Assembly (NCBI GenBank): GCA_902587545.1
Contig: CACILL010000001.1
Location: 1 to 64,000, forward strand
Origin: an uncultured SAR86 cluster bacterium
GTDB taxonomy: Bacteria; Pseudomonadota; Gammaproteobacteria; Magnimaribacterales; AG-339-G14
Reading direction: 5' to 3'
Length of the DNA stretch: 64,000 bases
Under the pieces are notes generated by a model. That model was not told where the DNA came from, made no database searches, and saw nothing but the letters and a program-made list of their open reading frames with translations. How positions within the stretch are numbered: position 1 is the first letter of the stretch; every line of letters begins with the position of its first letter. The translations under genes were made by a program, and so were the position numbers. Positions 55,749 through 64,000 of this stretch are shown here, piece after piece.

Positions 55749-58441
55749 TTATTGCTGCTGCTGCAGTAGCAAAGTTTGCGAGAATTGGCGTAAAAATTCT
55801 AAAAATAGAGATCGCATTAAACGGAGTAGAATCTCTGGGAACTATGATAGTAGAGCCTGGTTCTATTTTACTTCTGCCAATTCTCCATGAATCTAGATTT
55901 CTAACTGCTTGACCATTGGGAAGAATCACAAAAATTCCTCTTTTGTCAGCAGAGTCTGCCAAGCCCCCAGCCAGTTTAATATAATCATTCACCCGAAGGT
56001 TCTTTGAATAGACAAAGCTTGTAGGAGCTAAAACTTCTCCTGTTACAGTAATAGTAGACTTCTCTGAAGGAATATAAATTCTATCGCCAGAATTTAATAC
56101 GATGTCTACTTCCGGATTCTTTTTCAATTTTTCTAATGACATCTCTGTCACAATTCTACCTACAGGTGAAATATCCTTTAACCTTGTAATTAAGTTGGAA
56201 ATTACAGAAAGAGCAAGCTGAGGGTTTCCTGTATTTGTGATTGCACCACTTGTCAAAGAAGTAGCTATGCCCTCCTCCAGTTGGTCAGCTGCTCTATTGA
56301 AAGCCTCCTTTTCCCTTTTAGCTACAGAAGATCTTGTAAATACTCCTCCATATGGATAAGCATTTTTTTCATATCCTCCGGCTCTTTCTAAAAGAGAGCT
56401 AAGCTTTTCACCCTTAGAGATGGAATAAGTTCCTGGATTTTTAATAAAACCACTCACAGATACTGAGAAAGTTTCTTGTTTATCTGGATCTTGTTGCAAA
56501 ACAATTGATTTTGGAAATGAAGAAGAAAAAATCATATTTTCTGATTCATCAAAGTTAACGTTTTGAATATCTTTTTCAGAATAAAAAATTTCATAATTTC
56601 CAGATTTTCCTAGATTGGTTGCTCCTCCTGCAAAAGACGTTAGATTTTTTAAACTAATGTTATTAGTTATTGGATAAAATCCTGGTTTTCTAATTTCCCC
56701 GCTCACAAGAGAAGCATTTTCTAAAGCAACGATGAGTAAATCTGGGTTATCTTCAAAGATTTTTGGGCAGCCCTCATTTAAACCCAAACGATCGGAAATA
56801 TTAGTTTCTGATGTTGAAAATTTTAAGCTCTTAAGATTTGAAACTAGCGTGGATGCATTAAACTTAGCCACATACTTCAAAGACTTACATGGATATCTGT
56901 CATCAGGTATAAATTTAGTTAAATTTTTACTCTTTAAATTCAATTCTTCTCTTTTTTCTTCCTCAGTCTTTATTGGTAATCTTTGAAAAGGATCAATTTG
57001 ATCAGAAGAAGTAACAGCAGGAGCATTTTCTTGTTCAGCCAAGTTTTTTTTCCTTTGCTCCTCATAAAAAAGATCAATCTTAATTTTATCTTCTTCTGAT
57101 AAAAGTCCTAATGCATCTGCTAAAAGAGCCGAATTTATAAAATCTATATCGTATTGAGAAAATACGTAAATGAAATCATTAGGCTTGAGATTGAACTCTT
57201 CTCTAGTGTTTAAATTTAGATCAGTTGCGATAAATTCTCTTGAACCATTGTCATCTCGTCTAGAAATGACGCTAAATGGTAGATAGGTTTTATCAGTTAA
57301 ATCATTTTCATCGATGAAGTCTGAAATTTTTGAATTTTCAATATAAGAATAAACTCCTCTATTACTTAAAAAACCTTCTATTCGAATATTATTTGAAAGC
57401 TTCCCAGATAAATCATGAATAAAAATTTCATCAGAATCTTTTAATTGCATTGAATTAATATCTTTCAGGGAGTAATCAGAAAATTGTCTTTCTCCTTTGT
57501 CATTTAATCTACTTAAAGTGATTTTATTTTTATCAGCCTTACTTGATAAACCAGACGCAAAATTCAAAACATCTTGAAATGTTTCACCTTCTTTTATTTC
57601 ATAAATTGCTGGTCTATTAACATTTCCCCAAATTTTTACCCTATCGCCAACGGGATTTACAAGCAATGCATCCCCGGATTGTATTCTTAAGTCATTTGAA
57701 GTGTTCGCATTAATTAGTAAGTCATACATATCTAGCGAGCCTATCTCTTTATTTGCTCTTTTAAGAGATATGTTTCTTAAGGAACCATTCTCAGTAGGCC
57801 CTTTGGTATTAAAAAGAATGCTTGAAATTGAAGATAGTGGTGAAAAATTGTAAGAACCAGGTCTTTTTGAATTTCCTAGAACAAAAACTTGTATTGTTCT
57901 TAGTCTGCTCAAAGAAATTTCGACTTCCGTTCCAATTAAAGAAGCTTGGGTAATATTTTTTAATTTTTCTGAGGCTTCATTAAAGGTTAAGCCGCTAAAA
58001 GATATTGTCCCAAGTTCTCTTAAAAAAAACATTGCCTTCGCGATTAACAGAAACTTTTTTTATGGCCTGAATACTTCCGGAAAAACTTATAGTCAATTCA
58101 TCTCCAGGTCCTAATACGTATTCTCTAGGAGCTGCGATAATGCCACTTGAATCAAACGATGACTCTATATCAAAAAGATCATATCCAAAAAAAGAAGGGA
58201 TTACGTTATCAAATTCATCATACTCAACAGGTTTCTCTTCCATTTCCATGAAAGATTCTCTCCTAAGTTGATTTAACTCATCGTAGTCAGAGTCGTCTTC
58301 AACATCTGTTTTGATTCTAGACTCTACAGAAGATCTAACGGAGTCAGGTAAGAATCTAAGATATTCCTCGTAATCACTTACTTGCGCATAAGAATTTGTG
58401 ATAAAAAAGAGAAAAAGTATCTTCTTTAAATTATTTAACAA
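55732..58441 (-). CDS. Wza-like polysaccharide export protein with SLBB domains (frameshifted)
   Basis: An outer-membrane-type polysaccharide export protein, large for the family at about 902 aa. After a signal peptide (KKILFLFFITNSYAQ), an acidic region leads to the Poly_export domain (YVLGPGDELTISFSGSI; VSVNREGNV) and several SLBB beta-grasp repeats, each with a VxGxxxxPGxY pattern (VLGNSKRPGSY, IWGNVNRPAIY, VSGEIRKPGFY, VSGFIKNPGTY, VTGEVLAPTSF). The frame breaks at an A8 run (58022-58029); seven would join VNREGNVF to LRELGTISF. The TTG at 58441 is preferred because it begins at the signal peptide. It overlaps nadK and pyrD. Confidence 0.82.
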
Positions 58442-59264
58442 TTGGGAGACCCCAGTAAAGTTTTGACCTACATGCTTCAAAATAATCATAATCTGTTGGA
58501 TGAATTAAACGATATCTTGTTGAACTGTTTTTTATCTTTAAAGAATCTCCTGAATTTAAATCAAACTCATTGTGTCCATCGAGAATGACTTTTGCTTTTT
58601 CATCATGTTCATATTTGAGTTCTAATTCATCTTCGGCTGGAATAATCAGTGGCCTGGTGGATGAACTATGTGAAAACATCGGCATGATAGCAAAAACATC
58701 CAATGTAGGATACAAAACTGGTCCTCCGCCTGAATACATATAAGCTGTTGATCCAGTTGCGGATGAAACAATTAATCCATCAGATTTATGGTTAGCAATT
58801 AATTTATTATTTTTAAAAAGAGAAAAACTTGTCATTTTTGCTAGCTCTCCTGAGTGGAGAACAACTTCATTTACTAGAAGAAAAGAATTATTTGTGTCAG
58901 AAACTTCTAAAAGATTTCTTGATTCTTCTTGGTAAGAACCTTTTAAAATTTTAGGTAATTCAAACTCTAAAGAGCCTAATTGTAAATCTGTCAAAAAGCC
59001 AAGTCTGCCAATGTTTACTCCTAGAAATGGAGTATTTAAATGACAGAGATCTCTTATTGCCCCTATCATTGTTCCGTCTCCGCCAATTACCAAAATAAGA
59101 TCTTCGGATGGCTCTAATTTTTTCAATTCTTTTTGAGACTTATTTGCCACAATGTGTTTTATGACCACATTATTTTCTTCCAAAGTTTTTTCACACCTCT
59201 TTAAGGTTTCTTTGTAGTCTCTGGTTGAGGAATGAATGATGTTTATTGACGAAATTTTATCCAT
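58431..59264 (-). CDS. nadK: NAD kinase
   Basis: NadK phosphorylates NAD+ to NADP+ in the cytoplasm. The 277-aa protein has the catalytic GGDGTMIGAIRD motif near residue 62, GVNIGRLGFLTDL, the NE motif in LLVNEVVLHSG, and the glycine-rich DGLIVSSATGSTAYMYSGGGP. ATG at 59264, overlapping the upstream transporter gene by 8 bases and the Wza-like start by 11 bases. Confidence 0.96.
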   Translation of the reverse strand: MDKISSINIIHSSTRDYKETLKRCEKTLEENNVVIKHIVANKSQKELKKLEPSEDLILVIGGDGTMIGAIRDLCHLNTPFLGVNIGRLGFLTDLQLGSLEFELPKILKGSYQEESRNLLEVSDTNNSFLLVNEVVLHSGELAKMTSFSLFKNNKLIANHKSDGLIVSSATGSTAYMYSGGGPVLYPTLDVFAIMPMFSHSSSTRPLIIPAEDELELKYEHDEKAKVILDGHNEFDLNSGDSLKIKNSSTRYRLIHPTDYDYFEACRSKLYWGLPIVK

Positions 59265-59998
59265 TTGTCGTTTGTAAATCCTTTGGATTAAAGTTTCTCA
59301 CGAAATAAATAAATATTGTATCTACTATTGCTATAAAAAACTTAAAAACGTATTTGGTTAAAGCAATTCCTAGGGCTACTTTAAATGACATTTGTCCTGC
59401 TAATACCCATACAAAGGTATATATAAAAGTATCAAGGGCTTGAGAGCTTAAAGTTGAAACGTTATTTCTTAACCAAAGATACTTATCTCCAGTTATGGTT
59501 TTAATTTTATGAAAAATCCAAACATCAAAAGTCTGACTTATCAGGTAAGCGGTTATAGACCCTATTACGAATATAGGCGAGTAAAGAGCTAAAGTAGATA
59601 TTGCTTGATGAACTTCATTGGCCGAAGAAGCAATCCCTGATGGTAAATAATAGGTACTCAAAACCAGAGTAAACATTACTATCACATTTGCTACTGCCCC
59701 GATTATTACCGCTCTATTTGCTTCTGCTCTACCATATTTTTCATTCAATAAATCTGTTGCGAAGTATATTCCGGAATACATTATCGCTCCCATACTTACT
59801 ACAAATGTGTTTCCAAAAAATAGTTAGCTCACTTACTTTGCCGCCCTGTAAGTTTGCAAGAATAATTCCTAGAATAACGGCTGTATAGAGTCCATTTTTA
59901 CCAAAAAAGTAAAATAATATTATTGCCAAAGTAAGGTCATAAAACACCGTAAAAATCCATAATAATTCTGGGTTTTGGCTAAAAAATTCTAAGTTCAT
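59257..59998 (-). CDS. Queuosine precursor transporter, VUT/YhhQ family (frameshifted)
   Basis: An inner-membrane protein of about 246 aa with six or so hydrophobic segments. The family block ATDLLNEKYGR follows GAIMYSGIYF; such COG1738 proteins import queuine or preQ precursors used to modify tRNA at position 34. The N-terminal part (from ATG 59998) and the rest are in different frames, joined at an A6 run (59815-59820); with one base less the protein reads LTIFGNTFVVSMGAIM without a break. Overlaps nadK by 8 bases. No queuosine synthesis genes are in the window. Confidence 0.83.
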
Positions 59999-60080
59999 GG
60001 CTGATTAATTATCAAAAATTGCTACAATTAGACACGTTTGGAAACAAAAAATCACTTAAAAACTTATATTAATAAAAATT

Positions 60081-61298
60081 ATGGAAAATTTAGATCAATT
60101 TAGAAAAGAAACAAAAGAATGGCTGGAAGAGAATTGTCCGCCTGAAATGAGAAAACCAATGGGTCCTGGAGATGTAGTATGGGGTGGAAGAAACTGTAAA
60201 TTCCCGCACCCAGATGCAAAATTGTGGTTAGAAAGAATGGGTGAAAAAGGTTGGACCTGCCCTACCTGGCCAAAAGAATATGGTGGTGGCGGTTTGAGTT
60301 TTGACGAAAATAAAATTCTACAGGAAGAATTGATGGCTATCAGAGCCAGACCTGCTTTATCCAGTTTTGGTATCTGGATGCTTGGGCCGGCATTACTTGA
60401 ATTTGCATCAGAAGAACAAAAAAAGAAATACATTCCTGAAATTGTCAAAGGTGAAATTAGATGGTGCCAAGGCTATAGCGAACCTGGATCAGGATCGGAT
60501 CTAGCTAGTTTGAAAACCAAAGCAGAAGATAATGGAGATCATTTTGTAGTTAATGGCCAAAAAGTTTGGACTTCTTATGCTGACGACTGCGATATGATTT
60601 TTACTTTAGTAAGAACAGGTCCACAAGAGCCTAAACATGATGGTATAAGTTTTTTACTCATCGACATGGATCAGCCCGGAGTTACTACTAAGCCGATCAA
60701 ACTTATCTCAGGAAAATCTCCCTTTTGTGAAACTTTTTTTGATGATGCGATTGTTCCAAAAGAAAATTTAGTTAGCGAATTAAATAAAGGCTGGGATGTC
60801 GCAAAAAGACTTCTTCAACATGAAAGAAATATGATCGCTGGAATGGGTCTAGGAGGCGCAGGTTCTGCTAAAAAGAAAAAAAATCAAGTAATTTCATCTG
60901 GAATGGCAACCATGGCTAAGACATATGTTGGAGAAGAAAAAGGAAAATTAGCAAATGCTGGCTTGAGACAAAAAATTGCATCTTTTGACATTAACTCACA
61001 TGCATTTTCTCTTACCATGAGAAGAGCGAGCGAAGAAAGCAAGTCTTCTAATTCTGGGCCAAGTCCAGCTTCATCAATGTTCAAATATTATGGAAGTGAG
61101 AGCAATAAACTGAGATATGAGTTAATGCTTGAGGCAATGGGCACTAAAGCTCTTGGTTGGGAAGGAGAAGGTTTTGGCCCTGCAGAACTTGCAATAACCA
61201 GAGAGTGGCTGAGAACCAAGGCTAATTCAATTGAAGGAGGAACTTCTGAAGTTCAGCTTAATATCATTGCAAAGCGAGTATTAGATTTACCTCAATAA
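60081..61298 (+). CDS. Acyl-CoA dehydrogenase, subunit with catalytic base
   Basis: A 405-aa FAD enzyme that introduces the alpha-beta double bond in acyl-CoA. Family blocks are CQGYSEPGSGSDLASLKTKA, the FAD loop VNGQKVWTSYADDCD and the C-terminal SIEGGTSEVQLNIIAKRVL, in which the glutamate of EGGTS is the likely base. The next gene encodes a shorter ACAD lacking this motif, the pattern of heteromeric alpha2beta2 enzymes such as the FadE28/29 type. Substrate unknown. ATG at 60081; 24 bases to the next gene. Confidence 0.9.
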   Translation: MENLDQFRKETKEWLEENCPPEMRKPMGPGDVVWGGRNCKFPHPDAKLWLERMGEKGWTCPTWPKEYGGGGLSFDENKILQEELMAIRARPALSSFGIWMLGPALLEFASEEQKKKYIPEIVKGEIRWCQGYSEPGSGSDLASLKTKAEDNGDHFVVNGQKVWTSYADDCDMIFTLVRTGPQEPKHDGISFLLIDMDQPGVTTKPIKLISGKSPFCETFFDDAIVPKENLVSELNKGWDVAKRLLQHERNMIAGMGLGGAGSAKKKKNQVISSGMATMAKTYVGEEKGKLANAGLRQKIASFDINSHAFSLTMRRASEESKSSNSGPSPASSMFKYYGSESNKLRYELMLEAMGTKALGWEGEGFGPAELAITREWLRTKANSIEGGTSEVQLNIIAKRVLDLPQ

Positions 61299-61322
61299 TA
61301 GTAATTTCTTTGGGAGAAAAAA

Positions 61323-62460
61323 ATGTCATTAGTTTTGAATGAGGAACAAGTTTTTTTAAAAGATAGTGCCAAAAAATTTGCATCAGAAAAGACCCCTACT
61401 ACTCACTTTCGTGAAGTAAGGGACAGTGAAATCGATAACTGCTATGACGATAAAATTTGGCAGGAAATGGTATCACTTGGTTGGACAGGTATTTTAATTC
61501 CTGAAGAATTTGGTGGTTCAAATTTTGGAGTAGCTGGCATCTCTTCTATATTAGAAGAGCTTGGTAGAACACTCACTCCTTCCCCTTTATTTTCTACCGC
61601 TGTTGTTGGTGTAAGTCTTTTAAAGCATGCGTCCGATGATGTAAAAAAAGACATTCTTACAAAAGTTGTTCAAGATGGTTTGAGACTCTGCTTTGCCATC
61701 GAAGAAAGCAATCATCATGATCCAGTTAAAATATCTTGTGAGGCAAAAAAAAGATGGAAGTAATTTCATTATTTCAGGAGAAAAGTCCTTTGTAATTGAT
61801 GGCGGTTTTGCAGATAAAGTAATTGTTGCCTGTAGGACTTCTGGAGAAGAAGGCGCTAAGGATGGCCTCTCACTTTTTGTTTTAGATTCTGATTCTAAGG
61901 GTTTAAACATTACACCTACTAAAATGGTAGATTCTAGAAACGCAGCAAATATGAAGTTTGAAAATGTAAAAGTATCTTCAGACTTGTTGATTGGCAAAGA
62001 GGATGATGCCTATGAAATTATTGAATCAGTACTGGATATTTCTAGAGCTGCAATTGCTGCAGAAATGTTAGGCAGCGCTCTTCAAGCTTATGAAATTACT
62101 CTTGATTATTTAAAGGAAAGAGAACAATTCGGTTCAAAGATTGGTTCCTTTCAAGCCCTTCAGCATAGAGCTGCAATTATGTTTTCTGAATTAGAACTAT
62201 GCAAATCATGTGTTATTGAATCTATTACTTCTTTTGACGAAGGAGGAAATGATTCTGAGAGATTGGCAAGTCTATCGAAAGCTAAAGTTGGAGAAGTATT
62301 TCATTTGATCTCTAACGAATCAGTTCAAATGCATGGCGGAATAGGTGTCACAGATGAGTATGATATTGGACTCTATCTAAAACGAGCTAGAGTAGCTGAA
62401 CAAATTTTTGGAGATTCTAATTTTCATAAAAATAGATATGCTGAATTAACAGGCTATTAA
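61323..62460 (+). CDS. Acyl-CoA dehydrogenase, partner subunit (frameshifted)
   Basis: A second ACAD, about 378 aa when read through one frameshift at an A8 run (61745-61752); with seven As the sequence continues SCEAKKDGSNFIISGEKSFV. Blocks are LGWTGILIPEEFGGSNFGVA, the repaired FAD loop, LDYLKEREQFGSKIGSFQALQHR and VQMHGGIGVTDEYDIGLYLK. The EGTS catalytic motif of its neighbour is missing, but the REQFG and QMHGGIG elements used by the FAD-binding partner subunit are present. GGGAGA ribosome site and ATG at 61323. Confidence 0.88.
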
Positions 62461-62469
62461 AGTTTAGTC

Positions 62470-62853
62470 GTGCATGAGAATAAAACAGAAAAGCTTCTTA
62501 AAATTATTTCAGAATTAAGAGATCCTATTTCTGGATGCGAGTGGACTAAATCTCAAACTTCAAAAACCCTCCTCCCTTTTATAATAGAAGAAGCAAAAGA
62601 AGTTCATGACGCTTTTGAAAAAGAAGATAACGAAAACCTTAAAGAAGAATTAGGAGATCTTCTTTTGCAAATAGTTCTCCAGAGTAAAATAGCTGAAGAA
62701 AATAAACTATTTTCTTTTAATGAGGTAATTGAAAACTTATGTGAAAAGCTGATTAGAAGACATCCATATGTTTTCCAGGATAAAAGACCTCATACAATAG
62801 AAGAACAAAGAGAAGCATATTTTAAAATAAAAGAGTTTGAGAAGAGAAAGTGA
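62470..62853 (+). CDS. mazG: MazG-family nucleotide pyrophosphohydrolase, single domain
   Basis: A 127-aa MazG protein that hydrolyses nucleoside triphosphates to monophosphates. Blocks are CEWTKSQTSKTLLPFIIEEA, the metal-binding EELGDLLLQIV and IRRHPYVFQDK. E. coli MazG is about twice as long with two domains; this is only the N-terminal type domain. The start is GTG at 62470, 9 bases after the dehydrogenase stop. Its stop overlaps the GTG start of yihG (GTGA). Confidence 0.9.
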   Translation: MHENKTEKLLKIISELRDPISGCEWTKSQTSKTLLPFIIEEAKEVHDAFEKEDNENLKEELGDLLLQIVLQSKIAEENKLFSFNEVIENLCEKLIRRHPYVFQDKRPHTIEEQREAYFKIKEFEKRK

Positions 62854-63732
62854 AGTTTATATATGAAAATCTAATAGGGATTATGTCTATTTCCATTTTG
62901 GTATTGAACACTGTTATCTTGTCATGTTTGTTAATACCCCTTGGGATAATTAAATTTTTCTTACCAATCACTTCACTAAAAGTGTTGTTTACAAAATTTA
63001 TTATAAAGGTGGGTGAATTATGGATTTTCACCAATAAAATTTGGGTAAAGGCTTTACACAATCCCAAATGGCAAATAATTGGTAAAGAAAATATCAGATC
63101 CGATGGCTGGACAATAGCAACTTCAAATCATCAATCATTTGCGGACATATTTCTTCTGCAGGATATCACTAATAGAAAGATGCCCATGCTTAAGTTTTTT
63201 ATGAAATATGTTCTGATTTACGTTCCAATTATAGGCCTCTCTTGGTGGGCTTTGGATATGCCTTTTTTGAAGAGGTACACAAAAAAAACAACTAGAAAAA
63301 AATCCTAAGCTTGCTGGAAAGGATGTGAGAGAAATGAAAAGAGCTTTAAAACATTACGCCCTTTATCCTGTAACTGTTTTTAGTTTTGCTGAAGGAACAA
63401 GATTTACTCTAAAAAAACATCATAATCAAAACAGTCCTTTCAAAAATCTTTTGAGGCCTAAAGAAGGAGGCTTGGCTACAGCGTTAAGTCTAGTAACCAA
63501 GATTGATTCTCTTATTGATTTTACAATCAAGTTTGATTCGAAAAAAAGAAGTTTTTGGGACTATCTATGCGGAAGAATGAATTCAGCTAAAATTATTATT
63601 AAGGAAATAAAAATCCCAGAAAAATTTTTAAATGAAAATTTATTAGATAATCACTCATTGAGGTCAGAATTCAAGGAGTGGGTAAATTCATTATGGCTGG
63701 AAAAAGACCTTATACTCAGCAATAGAGACTAA
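62850..63732 (+). CDS. yihG: YihG-like lysophospholipid acyltransferase (frameshifted)
   Basis: An inner-membrane 1-acyl-glycerol-3-phosphate acyltransferase of about 293 aa when repaired. The HX4D catalytic motif is SNHQSFADIF, preceded by membrane segments; WALDMPFLKRYTKKQLEKNP, GKDVREMKRAL and FAEGTRFT match E. coli YihG strongly, and NSLWLEKDLIL matches its end. The frame breaks at an A8 run (63281-63288); seven As restore it. GTG start overlapping mazG. Confidence 0.9.
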
Positions 63733-63736
63733 ATAT

Positions 63737-64000
63737 ATGGTATTAGAATTAAATAAATTTCTTATTCTATTAGTTTACTTTCTAGCTTCACTTCATCTCC
63801 CAAGCGAAGAATCTTTGGAGGTAAAGAAAGAATATAAACCGGTTGTAAATGAAATCATAGAAATTCTGGATCAAAATCACTTTAAAAAAAAATATTGAAA
63901 TAAATGAACAAAAAGTTATTGATAACTTTTTGGTAAATATAGATAAAGAAAAAATTGTGTTTACTTCCGTTGAGTTCAACTCATATAAAGCTAGATTCAA
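63737..64000 (+). CDS. prc: Tail-specific protease Prc, N-terminal fragment (frameshifted, cut by window)
   Basis: The window ends inside a gene starting with ATG at 63737, 4 bases after yihG. It begins with a signal-like segment (NKFLILLVYFLASLHLPSEE), then EIIEILDQNHF; after an A9 run (63884-63892), where one A must be removed, it continues KKNIEINEQKVIDNFLVNID. This ILxxNHY then FDxxLxxLD pattern is the N-terminal domain of Prc (C-terminal processing peptidase), a periplasmic protease. Only about 88 codons are visible, so the assignment rests on that domain alone. Confidence 0.68.

Noticed and set aside
63788-64000. 70-aa open frame on the minus strand at the right edge
   Set aside because: It is antisense to the Prc N-terminal domain recovered after correcting the A9 run, and its composition (Phe/Ile-rich) is what antisense AT-rich DNA gives.

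Overview
The window is gene-dense, strongly AT-rich bacterial DNA. It has 58 protein-coding genes, three tRNA genes, one riboswitch and very short intergenic gaps; no gap without a gene reaches 300 bases. The gene content and order are gammaproteobacterial: aroC-leuC-leuD-leuB-asd-fimV-truA-trpF-trpB-trpA-accD-folC-cvpA-purF, nudL/gamma-CA/alaS/lysC/tRNA-Ser, cysS-ppiB-lpxH, and CysB, LexA, YihG and ThrH orthologues. Low GC, many one- to four-base start/stop overlaps, frequent GTG and TTG starts and loss or shrinkage of usual neighbours (no csrA after lysC, no dedD before cvpA, FimV cut to 100 aa) suggest a streamlined marine gammaproteobacterium of the SAR86 type. That assignment is inference.

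Layout. 0-3 kb: 3' part of a ccmA-like haem-exporter ATPase, hisI, tRNA-Arg(CCT), an RRM protein, and metY controlled by a SAM-II riboswitch with its own terminator and a plausible antiterminator. 3-8.4 kb: crotonase, acyl-CoA carboxyltransferase and aldehyde dehydrogenase operon, then a Wzi-like outer-membrane protein. 8.4-16 kb (minus): two small proteins, a class III aminotransferase, tRNA-Ser(GCT), lysC, alaS, a dienelactone-hydrolase-like enzyme, a gamma-carbonic-anhydrase-like protein and a CoA Nudix hydrolase. 16-27 kb: zinc-ribbon Nudix, purL, uvrB, tRNA-Asn(GTT), a RecB-like nuclease, a Ca/Na antiporter, cysS, ppiB, lpxH and a DUF1289 protein. 27-43 kb: acnB facing the long leu/asd/truA/trp/accD/folC/cvpA/purF cluster.

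43-64 kb: HAD phosphatase and penicillin-acylase lipoprotein; the cysB-thrH-prpB-prpC-prpD-gst block; lexA under a consensus SOS box; topA; pyrD, a Wza-like exporter, nadK and a queuosine-precursor transporter; then two acyl-CoA dehydrogenases, mazG, yihG and the start of a tail-specific protease.

Functionally the window combines amino-acid synthesis (Leu, Trp, Asp family, chorismate, sulfur assimilation into homocysteine), purine and pyrimidine synthesis, and acyl-CoA and propionyl-CoA oxidation. PrpC, PrpD, PrpB and AcnB together can make a complete methylcitrate cycle.

A striking technical signal is that from about 45.7 kb to the right end seven genes (cysB, lexA, wza-like, queuosine transporter, second acyl-CoA dehydrogenase, yihG, prc) carry a single extra base in a poly-A/T run, and the penicillin acylase probably does too. 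The first 45 kb has none. Removing one base from each restores a full-length conserved protein, so I annotate them as single genes and regard sequence or assembly error as the most likely cause.
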